Assembly: GCA_029448655.1 (NCBI GenBank)
Contig: JACCLO010000008.1
Span: forward strand, 1,550,001-1,614,000
Source of the DNA: Wolfiporia cocos
Lineage: Eukaryota; Basidiomycota; Agaricomycetes; Polyporales; Phaeolaceae
Reading direction: 5' to 3'
DNA: 64,000 nt
The stretch's first letter is position 1; each line of letters starts with the position of its first letter. Position numbers and translations under genes: made by a program. Below, in pieces: positions 12,324-21,909 of the stretch. The notes beneath the pieces were generated by a model. It saw nothing but the letters and a program-made list of their open reading frames with translations. It made no database searches and was not told where the DNA came from.

Positions 12324-14302
12324 ATGCTCGTACCGACCAGCTCATTTGCGTCCTTCGCCAAAGGAACACTCAGTATTATCACGTCTGCTCTTCGTTATAT
12401 TCGCGATGAATCAAGAGAAGAGACCGAGGAACCCGCTTGTGGCTCTGTTCTCGGCACCGAACTAACGCTGTCACCTGGACCGACGCGCCCTCCTGTTCAC
12501 AGAGCTCTCAGTATTGGGGTTAGGTACAAGGAGCTTCGCCGACATACCAAACACAGGTCGCTTGAGCTTCCTGGTACACATCATGATGTTGATATTCTCC
12601 GTGATCTCTTGACCCGTGAGTATGAATACATACAGTTGGCGTACTAGCAGAGTCATACTGATCGCGTACAAGAGCGCTTTGGGTACAGAGGGAGCGACAT
12701 CAGGATCATGAGGGATGTGCACGGCTGTCATGAGATGCGTCCAACTCGCAACAATATTGTGAGTCGACTAGTAGTGCAGGGTTCTGTTCCTCCATTCAGC
12801 TGAAATGTTAAATATAGCTGAGGGAGATGAAACGTCTCGTAGAAGACGTCCAAGATGGGGACCACCTGGTATTTCATTGTAAGTCAGGTTCAATGCATGA
12901 CTGAAAGACAGGTTAGGCTTATAACTCGTCTCTTGAGAGTCTCTGGGCATGGTAGTCAAGTCGACAACTTGAATGGTACCGAGGTGGACGGCAAAGATGA
13001 AGGTAAAGAACATGTCTATAATGATTGCATAAGTCGCTGATAGAAGCTTTTATGCCAGTAATATGGCCCGAAGATATTGTATACAACACGAATGGGACTG
13101 TGCAAGGCTACATTATGGACGATGTTAGCTCTGCGTGCTATCTATGTGTGCCTCAACCGGCGCTGATATCTTCAATGTGAAGGAAATACGCGATATACTT
13201 GTCGACTCCATACCTCCAGGAGTTCATTTTACAGTGCGTTGTAGCTCCTGCCTGCTTGAAAATTCGTAATCTTGTGTATCCAGATGATTTTCGATTGTTG
13301 TCATTCTGGAACGGCCGCAGGTGAGCGCGGATTCAAACCAAAACAATCTATAACTGACTTTTGGCACACAGATCTCCCGTACGATACGGAAGGGCACACG
13401 CTCGATCAACCGATGCTTAGTCCCGTTCCTACACAAGTCATTGAGCCGATGGAAAACCCTGCATCTTCCAGAGTCCGCCAGAATAGTATGTACTCTGAAA
13501 GCGAGCCTGGCTCGTCCAGCGAAATGCTAACAGTTTATCGTACAGTTCGCTATACGAGCAGAGGAGCGATGTACAGTTTGGGTTCGTAACAGTCATCATA
13601 ATCACTTCGAGTACGAGATTAATGATCATGTATACGAAAATCAGAGAAAGGAGGAAGATTACGACAGAGGCGGCTTCATCATCAAGCGAGGTTCTGCCCT
13701 GATGTGGTGAGTTGCCGATGCAGTCTCCTGACACGATTTTGCTACTCAGATATGAGTAGATTTCTTTGTCAGCCTGTGATGATAGTCAAGTCACTCCAGA
13801 TTCCACAAAAGGAGGGATCTTCATGCAGGTGAGCTAGTGAGGACACCCTTGATATCGCCATCTGACTGATAGCACAGGTCCTAGTTGAAACGCTTGGTGA
13901 GCCTTTTATGTGCGACAAGGAGCGATATGCTCACATGACTGCACATATAACTAGCGGATCAAACACACATCACCCATGAGGAGCTGCTTGATGCCGTAAC
14001 GTAAGAGGCACCGAATTTCTCACTTCATACCCATGCGCATAATGGTGTTTAGCACTAAGGTGATGCAAAGAATCGATGCGTACAATGAGAAGGCCGATCA
14101 GAAGCATTGGGAGCATTGCTCTCCCGCCACACCTCACGTTTGTATCATTCACTGTTCTCTAGCTGATCCGCGGCTGATGGGTTCTCTTGCAGATGGGAAG
14201 CCTGCAGAGGCCGGTAAGTACCTAATCAAGTTGAACCTCCTATTCGCTGCTCAACTTTACTATGTGAAGGACAAAGCTCGTCGCTCAACGGTAAATCTCT
14301 AA
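12324..14302 (+). CDS. Metacaspase-like caspase-domain (peptidase C14) protein
   Basis: Fungal metacaspases are cysteine peptidases that cleave after Arg/Lys and act in stress responses, death and ageing. Exons that join in phase are 12324-12615, 12673-12758, 12818-12878, 12940-13002, 13059-13123, 13183-13233 and 13284 onward. They read RALSIGVRYKEL (first strand of the caspase fold), LPGTHHDVDILRDLLT, FGYRGSDIRIM, LREMKRLVEDVQDGDHLVFHFSGHGSQ with the catalytic His, VIWPEDIVYN, DDEIRDILVDSIPPGVHFT, then MIFDCCHSGTAAG with the catalytic Cys. A further exon, 13760-13828, gives ISLSACDDSQVTPDSTKGGIFMQ, the family's C-terminal strand. Both catalytic residues are present, so it may be active. The N-terminal 60 residues lack the Pro/Gln-rich prodomain common in type I metacaspases. 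The exons between about 13450 and 13760, and after 13880, are uncertain, as is the end at 14302. Confidence 0.8.
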
Positions 14303-15039
14303 CAACCCCTAAAGCGGACGATGTATTTCCAGCTCGCTCTCACTACAGCTACTGTCACTTACTACTGTAACAATAATAGCTCGCCCTCACTTACCACTGT
14401 GATAATTACGCTGTATTACACATTAGAGCTATCTTCTAGATGCGATTGAAAAATTATACTGTAGAAATTCACGCTAATCTTCATACCTGTATTCGAAGTG
14501 GTTGCATTATGAGCTGATACAATTGTCAGAGCAACGGAATATCGCTTCAATGAGCGCGTTTGTCCACAGGCGCGATGATGACCGTAGGGCAATCGTATAA
14601 GGTAGGTACATTGAACATGCTTCATATATGTACCCCGAGCCTTGTGCATGGGCTAGGTACCATTACGATCGAGCTTGCAAGCTCGACCCTGAACGCATGT
14701 TCCAACAACAATGTAGTGGAGAGTTCTTGCAATTCAAAGCTTGTTTACAAGGCCATTGCATTGCTGATGTTTATTTTGATATGGTGTAGCTACATCTCAC
14801 AAATTGCGGCATTTGCAAAGCAAGAGATGAAGTCTTGAAGCTCAAGCTCAAGTCATGCTTCGAGCGCTTAGCGCTTATCGACGATCACAGATCTTGAGAT
14901 ATAATTTCTCATGATTCAACTGCACATACATTCAAATCTCCTTAGGAACGGTCTTGTTGCACATTCGCCTTACGGTGAACCGTCTTCCTGGATATGATAC
15001 GTCAAGCATTACCAGTCGTCGGGCCCTATGCATAGGGAC
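14303..15039. other. Intergenic, no gene recognised
   Basis: AT-rich stretch with short imperfect direct repeats at about 14333-14400 (AGCTCGC..TCACTTAC..ACTGT units). One open frame, 14560-14838, is hydrophobic near its end but shows no known family. Confidence 0.35.
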
Positions 15040-15140
15040 GTAGAGTTTCAGTGCCACAGATGCATCTTTAGAGACACCGCAGATGCATCTGCGGCACTAA
15101 GTCATCGAGATTAGGCGCCCGTTAGTACCAAAATAAAGCT

Positions 15141-15222
15141 TCGCAAGCCGGGAATCGAACCAGGAACTATGAGACCTCAGTGAAACAGCAACCGAAACCA
15201 CTCAGCTAAAGCGGTTAGTGAA
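15141..15222 (-). repeat. tRNA-like sequence in left foldback arm
   Basis: On the minus strand an A-box-like TTAGCTGAGTGGTTT is followed about 40 nt later by a B-box-like GGTTCGATTCC. This matches the spacing of internal RNA polymerase III promoters in tRNA genes with a longer variable arm. A paired acceptor stem is not evident, so I call it tRNA-derived rather than a functional tRNA gene. Confidence 0.45.
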
Positions 15223-15422
15223 AGGAAGATCCTGTGCAAATACATAATCAGTAGTTGATATAATAACGGTTTTAAAAAAATTTAACATTCTGCTCATATG
15301 TCAGTAAGCTCAAGTGTTCCTTGAATGCATCTCTTTATTAATGTATCCCACAACCCATATGTATCTGCAATGAGGTAGGGATGCTGTCATAAATTACCTA
15401 CAGGAACATTGCACTAAGGTGT

Positions 15423-16406
15423 TGACACACGCAACAAACTAGCACTCAACCGGGGGAAGGGGGCTCGCTCAAAGGCGCCTTCCTGGTCCCGGGAACACTA
15501 GCCATCAAAGGCCAAGACAAGTCTGAGGTTTATGCTCAAGACTGTCTGGCATATATAGTCCTAAAGTATTTGTACATGTTTGTGTACGGCGGCTCAGAGG
15601 CCTCTACGTACTGGTATCTAACTGGCTATGAGCTATGTGCCGGTGATGGCATCGGAGCGCTGGGGACGCGAGGATGTCCATGGCGACGTAGCGTATAAGG
15701 GGCGGATCAGTAGGGTAGCCAATCTATCGGGTTCGATCAGTGGTTCTCGTCGATCATGGGTGCGCCGGTAATGGCGGGGTTCTAAGTCCGTGATCGGACG
15801 TGGTCTGTCGTGATCGGGGTTAGGCCAGTACGGGCCGGGTGTAGGTTGATCGAGCGTGATCGGCTGCGATTGAGGTGTAGCGCTCTATGACTGGTAGGGT
15901 TCTCAGTCGTGCAGAGCCTTGAGTTATTATCCCTGCCTGCTGTACTTGCAGGTCAGGGTGCGTATGGGGTATAGTATAGTGTCTATGCCAGTAATGGTGA
16001 GTGTCCGTGCGGTGGGGACGCGAGGTGTTAGGTTTAATGTTCTGGGTCACGTGCGAGTGTAGATCGTGCCCCTAGTCAGCATATAGCGTAGTGTGCAATG
16101 GGTAGCCTTTGGTTGTACAAGGCGTACCGTCGTGCTATCGTAGCCTGTTGGGCTCTAGGGGCCGGCTCGTGACTCCGGGGTTTAGGGACTAGGCAGCGTA
16201 TGTCTTGCTGCCGGGACTTGGACTGAGTTTAGGGTTAGACTGCTGGTGGCCTGCTAGTGCCCGTAGTGTCCTGTATAGCGGAGGACTTCTACTAGCGTTG
16301 CCGTAGGATTCCAGCTGGGCTTGGATAGAGTGCTGTAGCGCGCGTATGGCGTGAATGGGGTGTCAACCTAGGATGTTCTACTAGGCTTTGAAATTGGCTT
16401 GTGACA
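15423..16406 (-). repeat. Solo LTR (984 bp) with 5-bp target duplication
   Basis: It starts TGACACACGCAAC and ends GGCTTGTGACA, so on the minus strand it runs TGTCACAAGCC...TGTGTCA. The flanks GGTGT (15418-15422) and GGTGT (16407-16411) are a perfect 5-bp target-site duplication. Parts of it (GGCCAAGACAAGTCTG, TTTGTACATGTTTG) match the family 2 LTRs at 28368-28749 and 38564-38946. It is therefore a longer relative left by LTR-LTR recombination. Confidence 0.85.
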
Positions 16407-16490
16407 GGTGTCTTGACAACCAACAGCCACGGCAATGAAAGGACATTAAATGGATCATATTGATAATATATGACCGGATACCAAGACCAT

Positions 16491-16560
16491 CTGGCGAAGT
16501 GGTATAGATTGCGATTTCGCTGATCCCAGGTTAAGTGTTCGAACCCCGCACATGTATTTC
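16491..16560 (+). repeat. tRNA-like sequence in right foldback arm
   Basis: TGGCGAAGTGGTATAGA resembles an A box, and GTTCGAACCCC about 35 nt later resembles a B box. The order is that of a tRNA on the plus strand, pointing out of the element. It is not the same tRNA type as the left arm (15141-15222). The acceptor stem is not convincing. Confidence 0.4.
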
Positions 16561-16701
16561 TTGTGCAGATGCATCTTTGCAGCACGCTTGGGCGTTAATA
16601 TTGCTTAGAGTGCCCCAGATGCATCTGCGGTGTCTCTAAAGATGCATCTCCGGCACTGAAGTCCCTCTAGGGACCTCAGTCAATTATCTTAATCTGCCAA
16701 C

Positions 16702-17341
16702 TAGTGATGTGCCAGGCCCGGCTTTGGGCCATAGGCCGGGCTGGGCCAAGCCCTACTTGGGCCGGGCCAGGCCGGGCCCTACACCACAGCTTGAGACGGC
16801 CCAGGGCCCGGGTTGTGTCTCAAGCCAGGCCGGGCCAAGCCGTGAGCCCCGGGCCTGAAAGCTCTAACAGATAAAATGTCTAGTAACTATGATATAAGGA
16901 TATATATAGTAGCAGTATACCATATTCCAATGTAGTATGTCTATATTTATAAATTCAAGCTAGAGGATAGTCCCATGGATTGAATTCTTGGTGCTGAAGC
17001 CTGTCGCTCACTTTGGGGCGCCTATACGATGCCCCATTTGGAAGGCGCGCCACAGAGCACCGTGCCGGTGAAATGATGATTTCACACTATAATTCACTAA
17101 TTATTGAAGATACTGGAGCTTGGCTTTGTCAGAAGATGGTTGGAGAAGGTACGTTATGAGTTTGTGTGGCTACAGTGATGATCATCCTCACAGTGCCAGG
17201 CCCCGGGCAAGCCCCAGGCCGGGCCGGGCCAAGCCGTGGGCCGTCAATGGGGGCCCGGCCTGAGGTTTTGAAAAGCCAAGGCCGTCCAAAGCCGGGCCAA
17301 AGCTGGGGCTTTTGAGCCGGGCTGGGCCTGGCACATCACTA
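16702..17341. mobile_element. hAT-type non-autonomous TIR element (640 bp), perfect 8-bp target duplication
   Basis: Termini TAGTGATGTGCCAGGCC and GGCCTGGCACATCACTA are inverted repeats. The flanking CTGCCAAC at 16694-16701 and 17342-17349 is a perfect 8-bp duplication, the length typical of hAT transposition. The interior has no coding capacity. Both subterminal regions are rich in GGGCC/GGCCC runs, which would form strong hairpins. A longer copy with the same ends lies at 31795-35409. Confidence 0.9.
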
Positions 17342-17479
17342 CTGCCAACTGCCCTTCGCTTAAGAAATCGCAGTTGCGAGCTAGGTTTGCACGCAGATTA
17401 AACTACTGTGACAATAAAATGGTACATCCAGGATTTGAACCAAGGACCTTAGCACAGATGAGAATAAGAGCATCACAGC

Positions 17480-18195
17480 GAGGGACTTCAGTCAATTATC
17501 TTAATCTGCCAACTGCCCTTCGCTTAAGAAATCGCAGTTGCGAGCTAGGTTTGCACGCAGATTAATCTGCTAACTGCGGCAGATTAATCTACTGTGACAA
17601 TAAAATGGTACATCCTGGATTCGAACCAAGGACCTTAGCGCAGATGAGAATAACACCATCGCAGCGTAATTAGTCAACTGAGCCATTGCGGCAACAGGTA
17701 CCTGTGACCAATTAAAATATATATAACGCAAATTTTACACACAATTTTCGCAAATCATCAAGGCAACTAACTGCTCCAACAAGCATACAGAAATCAATGA
17801 TAGTGGTAGCTTGATTTACCATGCTTGACCTGGGGCAACTCACCATGGGAAAGCTGAATACACTGGAATCACAGGTCTTTAGAGGCAGATTCATTTGTAT
17901 TTGTGTTATGGAAGATGTTAAACTGTGAAAATGAAGTTTACAAAATACTCTATATATTGCTTAAAATGGGGGCAACACCAGTTGCACTGTAGCTCAGTTG
18001 GCTAATTATGCTGCGATGCTCTTATTCTCATCTGCACTAAGGTCCTTGGTTCGAATCCGGGCTGTGCCATTTTATTGTCACAGTAGATTAATCTGCCGCA
18101 GTTAGCAGATTAATCTGCGTGCAAACCTAGCTCGCAACTGCGATTTCTTAAGCGAAGGGCAGTTGGCAGATTAAGATAATTGACTGAAACTCTAC
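17480..18195. mobile_element. Foldback element with tRNA-like arms (716 bp)
   Basis: Long inverted arms of about 200 bp flank a unique core of about 300 bp. The left arm starts GAGGGACTTCAGTCAATTATC and the right arm ends with its inverse, GATAATTGACTGAAACTCTAC. Each arm holds a tRNA-like block with box A (TAGCTCAGTTGG) and box B (GGTTCGAATCC), pointing outward: minus strand at about 17612-17695, plus strand at about 17988-18068. TCACAGC at 17473-17479 and 18196-18202 is a 7-bp target duplication. The core has a 60-codon minus-strand frame (17712-17894) that is also open in the copy at 36620-37336. With only three copies, this may be nothing more than recent shared ancestry. Confidence 0.8.
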
Positions 18196-18705
18196 TCACA
18201 GCATAATTAGCCCACTGAGCCATAGTGATAACAGTTACATTTGACCAATCAAAATATATATAACGCAAATTTTACACGCAATTTCCGCAAATCATCAAGG
18301 CAACTAACTGCTACAACAAGCATAAAGAAATCAATGATAGTGGTAGCTTGTTTGACTATGCCTGACCTGGAGCAACTCACAATGGGAAAGCTGAATACAC
18401 TGGAATCACAGGTCTTTAGAGGCAGCTGTATTTGTGTTATGGAAGATGTTAAACTGCGAAAATGAAGTTTACAAAATACTCTATATATTGCTTAAAATGA
18501 GGCAGACACTAGTTGCACTGTAGCTCAGTTGGCTAACATGGGCTGCGATGCTGTTATTCTCATCTGCACTAAGGTCCTTGGTTCAAATCCGGGATGTACC
18601 ATTTTATTGTCACAGTAGATTAATCTGCGTGCAAACCTAGCTCGCAACTGCAATTTCTTAAGTGAAGGGCAGTTGGCAGATTAAGATAATTGACTGAAAC
18701 TCTAC

Positions 18706-20102
18706 CTATGCTGTGCGACAACCAACCGCGGAAGTCTGAATGGTGGTCTCTGCTTGAGAGTGTCTGGGGCTACAGGTATGTATGATGAGGCAGTACACGC
18801 ATCTTATTTCTTGCGTTGCAACAGCATTACACTGTCAGGGTTCAGCATGATAGGAAGCGGTGCCGATACCATGCATGCCCTTCATTGGCTCCTGATAATA
18901 TTACAGTTTCTTCTCACGCGCTGACTGTGTCTTGGACCACATTTTCCGAGCTGAAGGCGGTTCTGTTCCCCGCGAACATGGCGCCTTTGGATGGTGCTGT
19001 CGCTAAACCGCACGTGGGAAGACGTAAAACGTCAAGGCGCTGCAAATCTCTCTTCACTATCTGCTTCAGGATCCACCACCTCGCACTTCGAAGGAGAACC
19101 GGAATGTGTTAGTAGTACTTATGCAGGTGGCAGAAACCGGGCGATGCAGAACATTCATACCGTATATCTTGGTGGCAGATGATGGCAAAAATGCTGACTG
19201 GTTAGCAAGTTCGTCGATAATAACAGTGTGCTACTGAGGCTGCCGACTGCCCCAATCAGATTCTTCATGGAGATTCTATGGCAGTGAGACTATTTCTTGA
19301 ATACTTGCTGTGCAGCAATGAGAATAAGCGATAACAGCACTGTATCGAGCCTTCAGCGCTGACATCCATGTCGTTGTCGAGGAAATGACCCGTGTGCATC
19401 GTAAGTTTCATCATTTCATGTGTGCATATCCGGCCAGAGAGCTGTATAATATGCCTTTCTGGCGTTGAGATATCGCAGGAGCCCAGAACTTGGAAGCGAA
19501 GATATCAGCTCACTCATTATGAGTGCCCGGTCCTTGCATATATGAATTCCGTAGCTAACAACTGTGATCCTTGTTTCTGCCATCTTGAGCCTAATCTAAG
19601 GAGTTTCAGTGTCTCTGAATGGCTCAAAGTCGCTAAGGTAACATATCTACTACGTAGGTTATCACTGAATCTCAAGGCATCAGTTCTTCCATTATTTTGA
19701 CGATAACACACGTGCGACGACATTATGCGCTTTCTCAATAATGTCATGACTCTCACCTGCATCGACAATGTAGATCTTTGTCAGAGTGCAATCTCCTGTG
19801 TGATATCAACCTATATATCCTATGCCTATACTCAAGATCCTAAATGATAATCCTAGATATTTATCTGTGGTGATATCTGGTTGTGTCAGTAATACTGGTT
19901 CTTCGGTGAACGTACCGGTGATGTGTTTGAGATAATTGAATAGATTGGGTTTTGTTGTGAATATCAACAACTGGCTGTTAACAAGGTTGCCTAGCTATTG
20001 GCGGTGTAAGCAGTTAGGGTGAATGTGTTGGTGTTGCCTGGAGGTCAACCATTGAGTTATTAACCAATGGGACTGCCTGAGAGACTGGAGATAGATGTGC
20101 TC
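18706..20102. other. Unassigned, possible gene remnants
   Basis: A plus-strand stretch at about 18820-19185 is open in two overlapping frames, and a possible splice acceptor (GCAACAG) lies near 18826, but I recognise no domain. Another open frame, 19392-19700, is Cys-rich without a known motif. The rest shows nothing. Confidence 0.3.
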
Positions 20103-21084
20103 TGACACAAGCACAACCTCAGACACACACCCAGGGGAAGGGGGATCACTCAGAGGTGCCTTCCTGGTCCGGGGCATCTAAGGCTGCAAAGGCCAAGACA
20201 AGTCTGAGGTTCATAGTAAGCTACTAGCTACGTGGTGGCCAGTAATGGCATTGGGGCACGGGATCATAGAGCGTGGGACGGCCATGGCAATGTAGCAGGT
20301 TAGACCCGAGCTGGTGGTTCTTGTCAATTGGGGGTTCGCCGGTAATGGTGGGGTTCTAAGTCCATGATCGGGGCGTCTGCTGTCCAAGTTCCCAAGGATT
20401 GGTACTGAGGGGAAGGCACGTGGCGGCCCAGGTTCCCACGTGCTGGTACTGAAGGATGACGTCTGCCGAGAGCATGGACTGGCCAGTATGGGCCGTGCAT
20501 GATGTAGGGTGATTGAGCGTGATCGGCTGTGATTGGTACGTAGAGTCCTGTGACTGCTAGGGTTCTCAGCCGTACAGGTGCTGCCCGAGGTCGGTGTTCC
20601 TTGTAGACTAGAGCAGCTGGAGTTTAAGGCCTTCCGTGGGCCTTAGTCCATATAGTACATAGTCCGTGCCAGTAATGGCTGTAGTCTGTGGTCGGTAATG
20701 ACTGTGTAGCCAGTAATGGCTGTAGTCCATGGAGACGGGAGGTGTTGGGTTCAGTTGGTTAGGTGGGTGTAGTCCTAGCTGTGAGTCTGGATGGTCGTGA
20801 CCTGATGAGGTGTAGTCCAGGTAGCAAGGGGTTGGTCTGGTTAGGTGCTACTGGGCTCATCGTGGTTGGTTGGGGTCACGTGACTGCTATTGGCTTTATG
20901 TTGACTGGATGTGTGGCCTGGGACTAGGGTTCTTAGATGGGGCTGGTGATGCTGTTAGCTAGTGCCCATAGTGGTGCATATGTAGGGCTTGGTTCTAGCT
21001 GAGGCATCAGGTTTCCAGCCCTGGGGGTGCTCTTGATGAACGAAAAAGGTACTGTGCCTAGAGGCTTGAAATTGGTGTGTGACA
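20103..21084 (-). repeat. Solo LTR (982 bp) with near-perfect target duplication
   Basis: It starts TGACACAAGCACAAC and ends TTGGTGTGTGACA, the same family as the LTR at 15423-16406. They share CAAAGGCCAAGACAAGTCTG and the TTGAAATTGG segment before the end. Flanks TGCTC and GGCTC match at 4 of 5 positions. Confidence 0.8.
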
Positions 21085-21189
21085 GGCTCGCTGGTTTGCT
21101 CTTGCACAGTAGGTTGACCAGGTGATGATTAAACCGAAGTTGGGGTGCTGTTACGGGTCGAATATATCACAGATTGTCCTGTGGGGTGA

Positions 21190-21898
21190 TGTTACGGGTC
21201 GAATACCCGTTCGTATATTCGAGTCGCGAATATAGATCGTTCTTCTGCACGTAGGCATGTCGCCGTATGCAAGGCAAATACTCGTTAGATGCCTTCAGGT
21301 CCTAAGTGAAGTCCTTAGGAGATCGGTTAATATCCAATACGTGTTAGAGGATATAATCTGTTCAAGTGCAAGTCTGATAGAATATAGGACTCGCCTAAGT
21401 CCGAGAAGTCAATGTGCACTTCGAGGACTTAGTCGTTTGGTTGCTCGAGCGAGAAATACTGAGCGTAGTTTCCTACATTTGAGAACAAGTATAAGACTTC
21501 TTGTTTGTACAACAAGGTCGAGCTGAGAAGCCTCGACAGTAAGTACATGAGTTTATATACTGCGTTAAGTTTTAGGGGTCAAGTCCGTCCCAGATGTCAC
21601 CGATACTATCTACGCTATAGTACCAAACATTTGATAAGTATGGAATGATATATCCGAGACGATAGATAGGAATGATGGCGGTTGAACGCCATCTATCAGC
21701 TAAAGAATGATAATTATGAAACGGTGGCAGAGTTGGATCTGCCAAAGGTAAAACGCGCTCTATATGCTAGTACAACTGGGGATACGCCCAGTAGAGTCAC
21801 GAGTAGCCAGGGGGTGTTGGTTGTGCAACAAGTCCCTGTATCGTATTCGCCCGGTGGTGAGTTCTGTCGAATATTCAAAAATCAAAATAACCGTAACA
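21190..21898 (-). repeat. Family 1 Ty3/gypsy LTR, 3' LTR of a truncated copy
   Basis: It reads TGTTACGGGTCGAATACCCG at one end and AAATAACCGTAACA at the other, giving inverted TGTTACGG ends. It is directly followed at 21899 by the sequence whose minus-strand reading, GGGAGGGGCTGA, is the polypurine tract before the 3' LTR. The same arrangement is seen in the full element at 41339-41988. A short decayed start of another LTR copy (TGTTACGGGTCGAATATATC) lies near 21152. Confidence 0.9.
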
Positions 21899-21909
21899 TC
21901 AGCCCCTCC

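Larger units (their letters stand above)
15040..16672. repeat. Probable foldback element with palindrome-rich ends, interrupted by a solo LTR
   Basis: The left end reads GTAGAGTTTCAGTGCC (about 15040). The reverse complement of the right end (about 16672) reads AGAGGGACTTCAGTGCC. The two arms share inverted sequence built around the 10-bp palindrome AGATGCATCT, which occurs twice in the left arm (near 15058 and 15082) and three times in the right arm (near 16567, 16615 and 16640). The terminal GAGTTTCAG/GAGGGACTTCAG sequence matches the ends of the better preserved foldback family at 17480-18195. A 984-bp solo LTR sits between the arms. That the two arms belong to one element is an inference. 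Confidence 0.5.
16669..18705. mobile_element. Outer foldback element, split by two nested insertions
   Basis: The left arm begins at about 16669 (AGGGACCTCAGTCAATTATC), is cut by a hAT-type element (16702-17341), resumes at 17342, and is cut again by a second copy of the same foldback family (17480-18195). The remainder runs 18196-18705 and ends GACTGAAACTCTAC. Removing both insertions and their duplicated targets restores one element collinear with the complete copies at 17480-18195 and 36620-37336. No outer target duplication is visible. Confidence 0.75.

Noticed and set aside
17988..18068. Functional tRNA gene
   Set aside because: The A and B boxes are good, but the anticodon stem-loop has the wrong size, the acceptor stem pairs poorly, and the unit repeats in inverted arms. 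A tRNA-derived repeat fits better.
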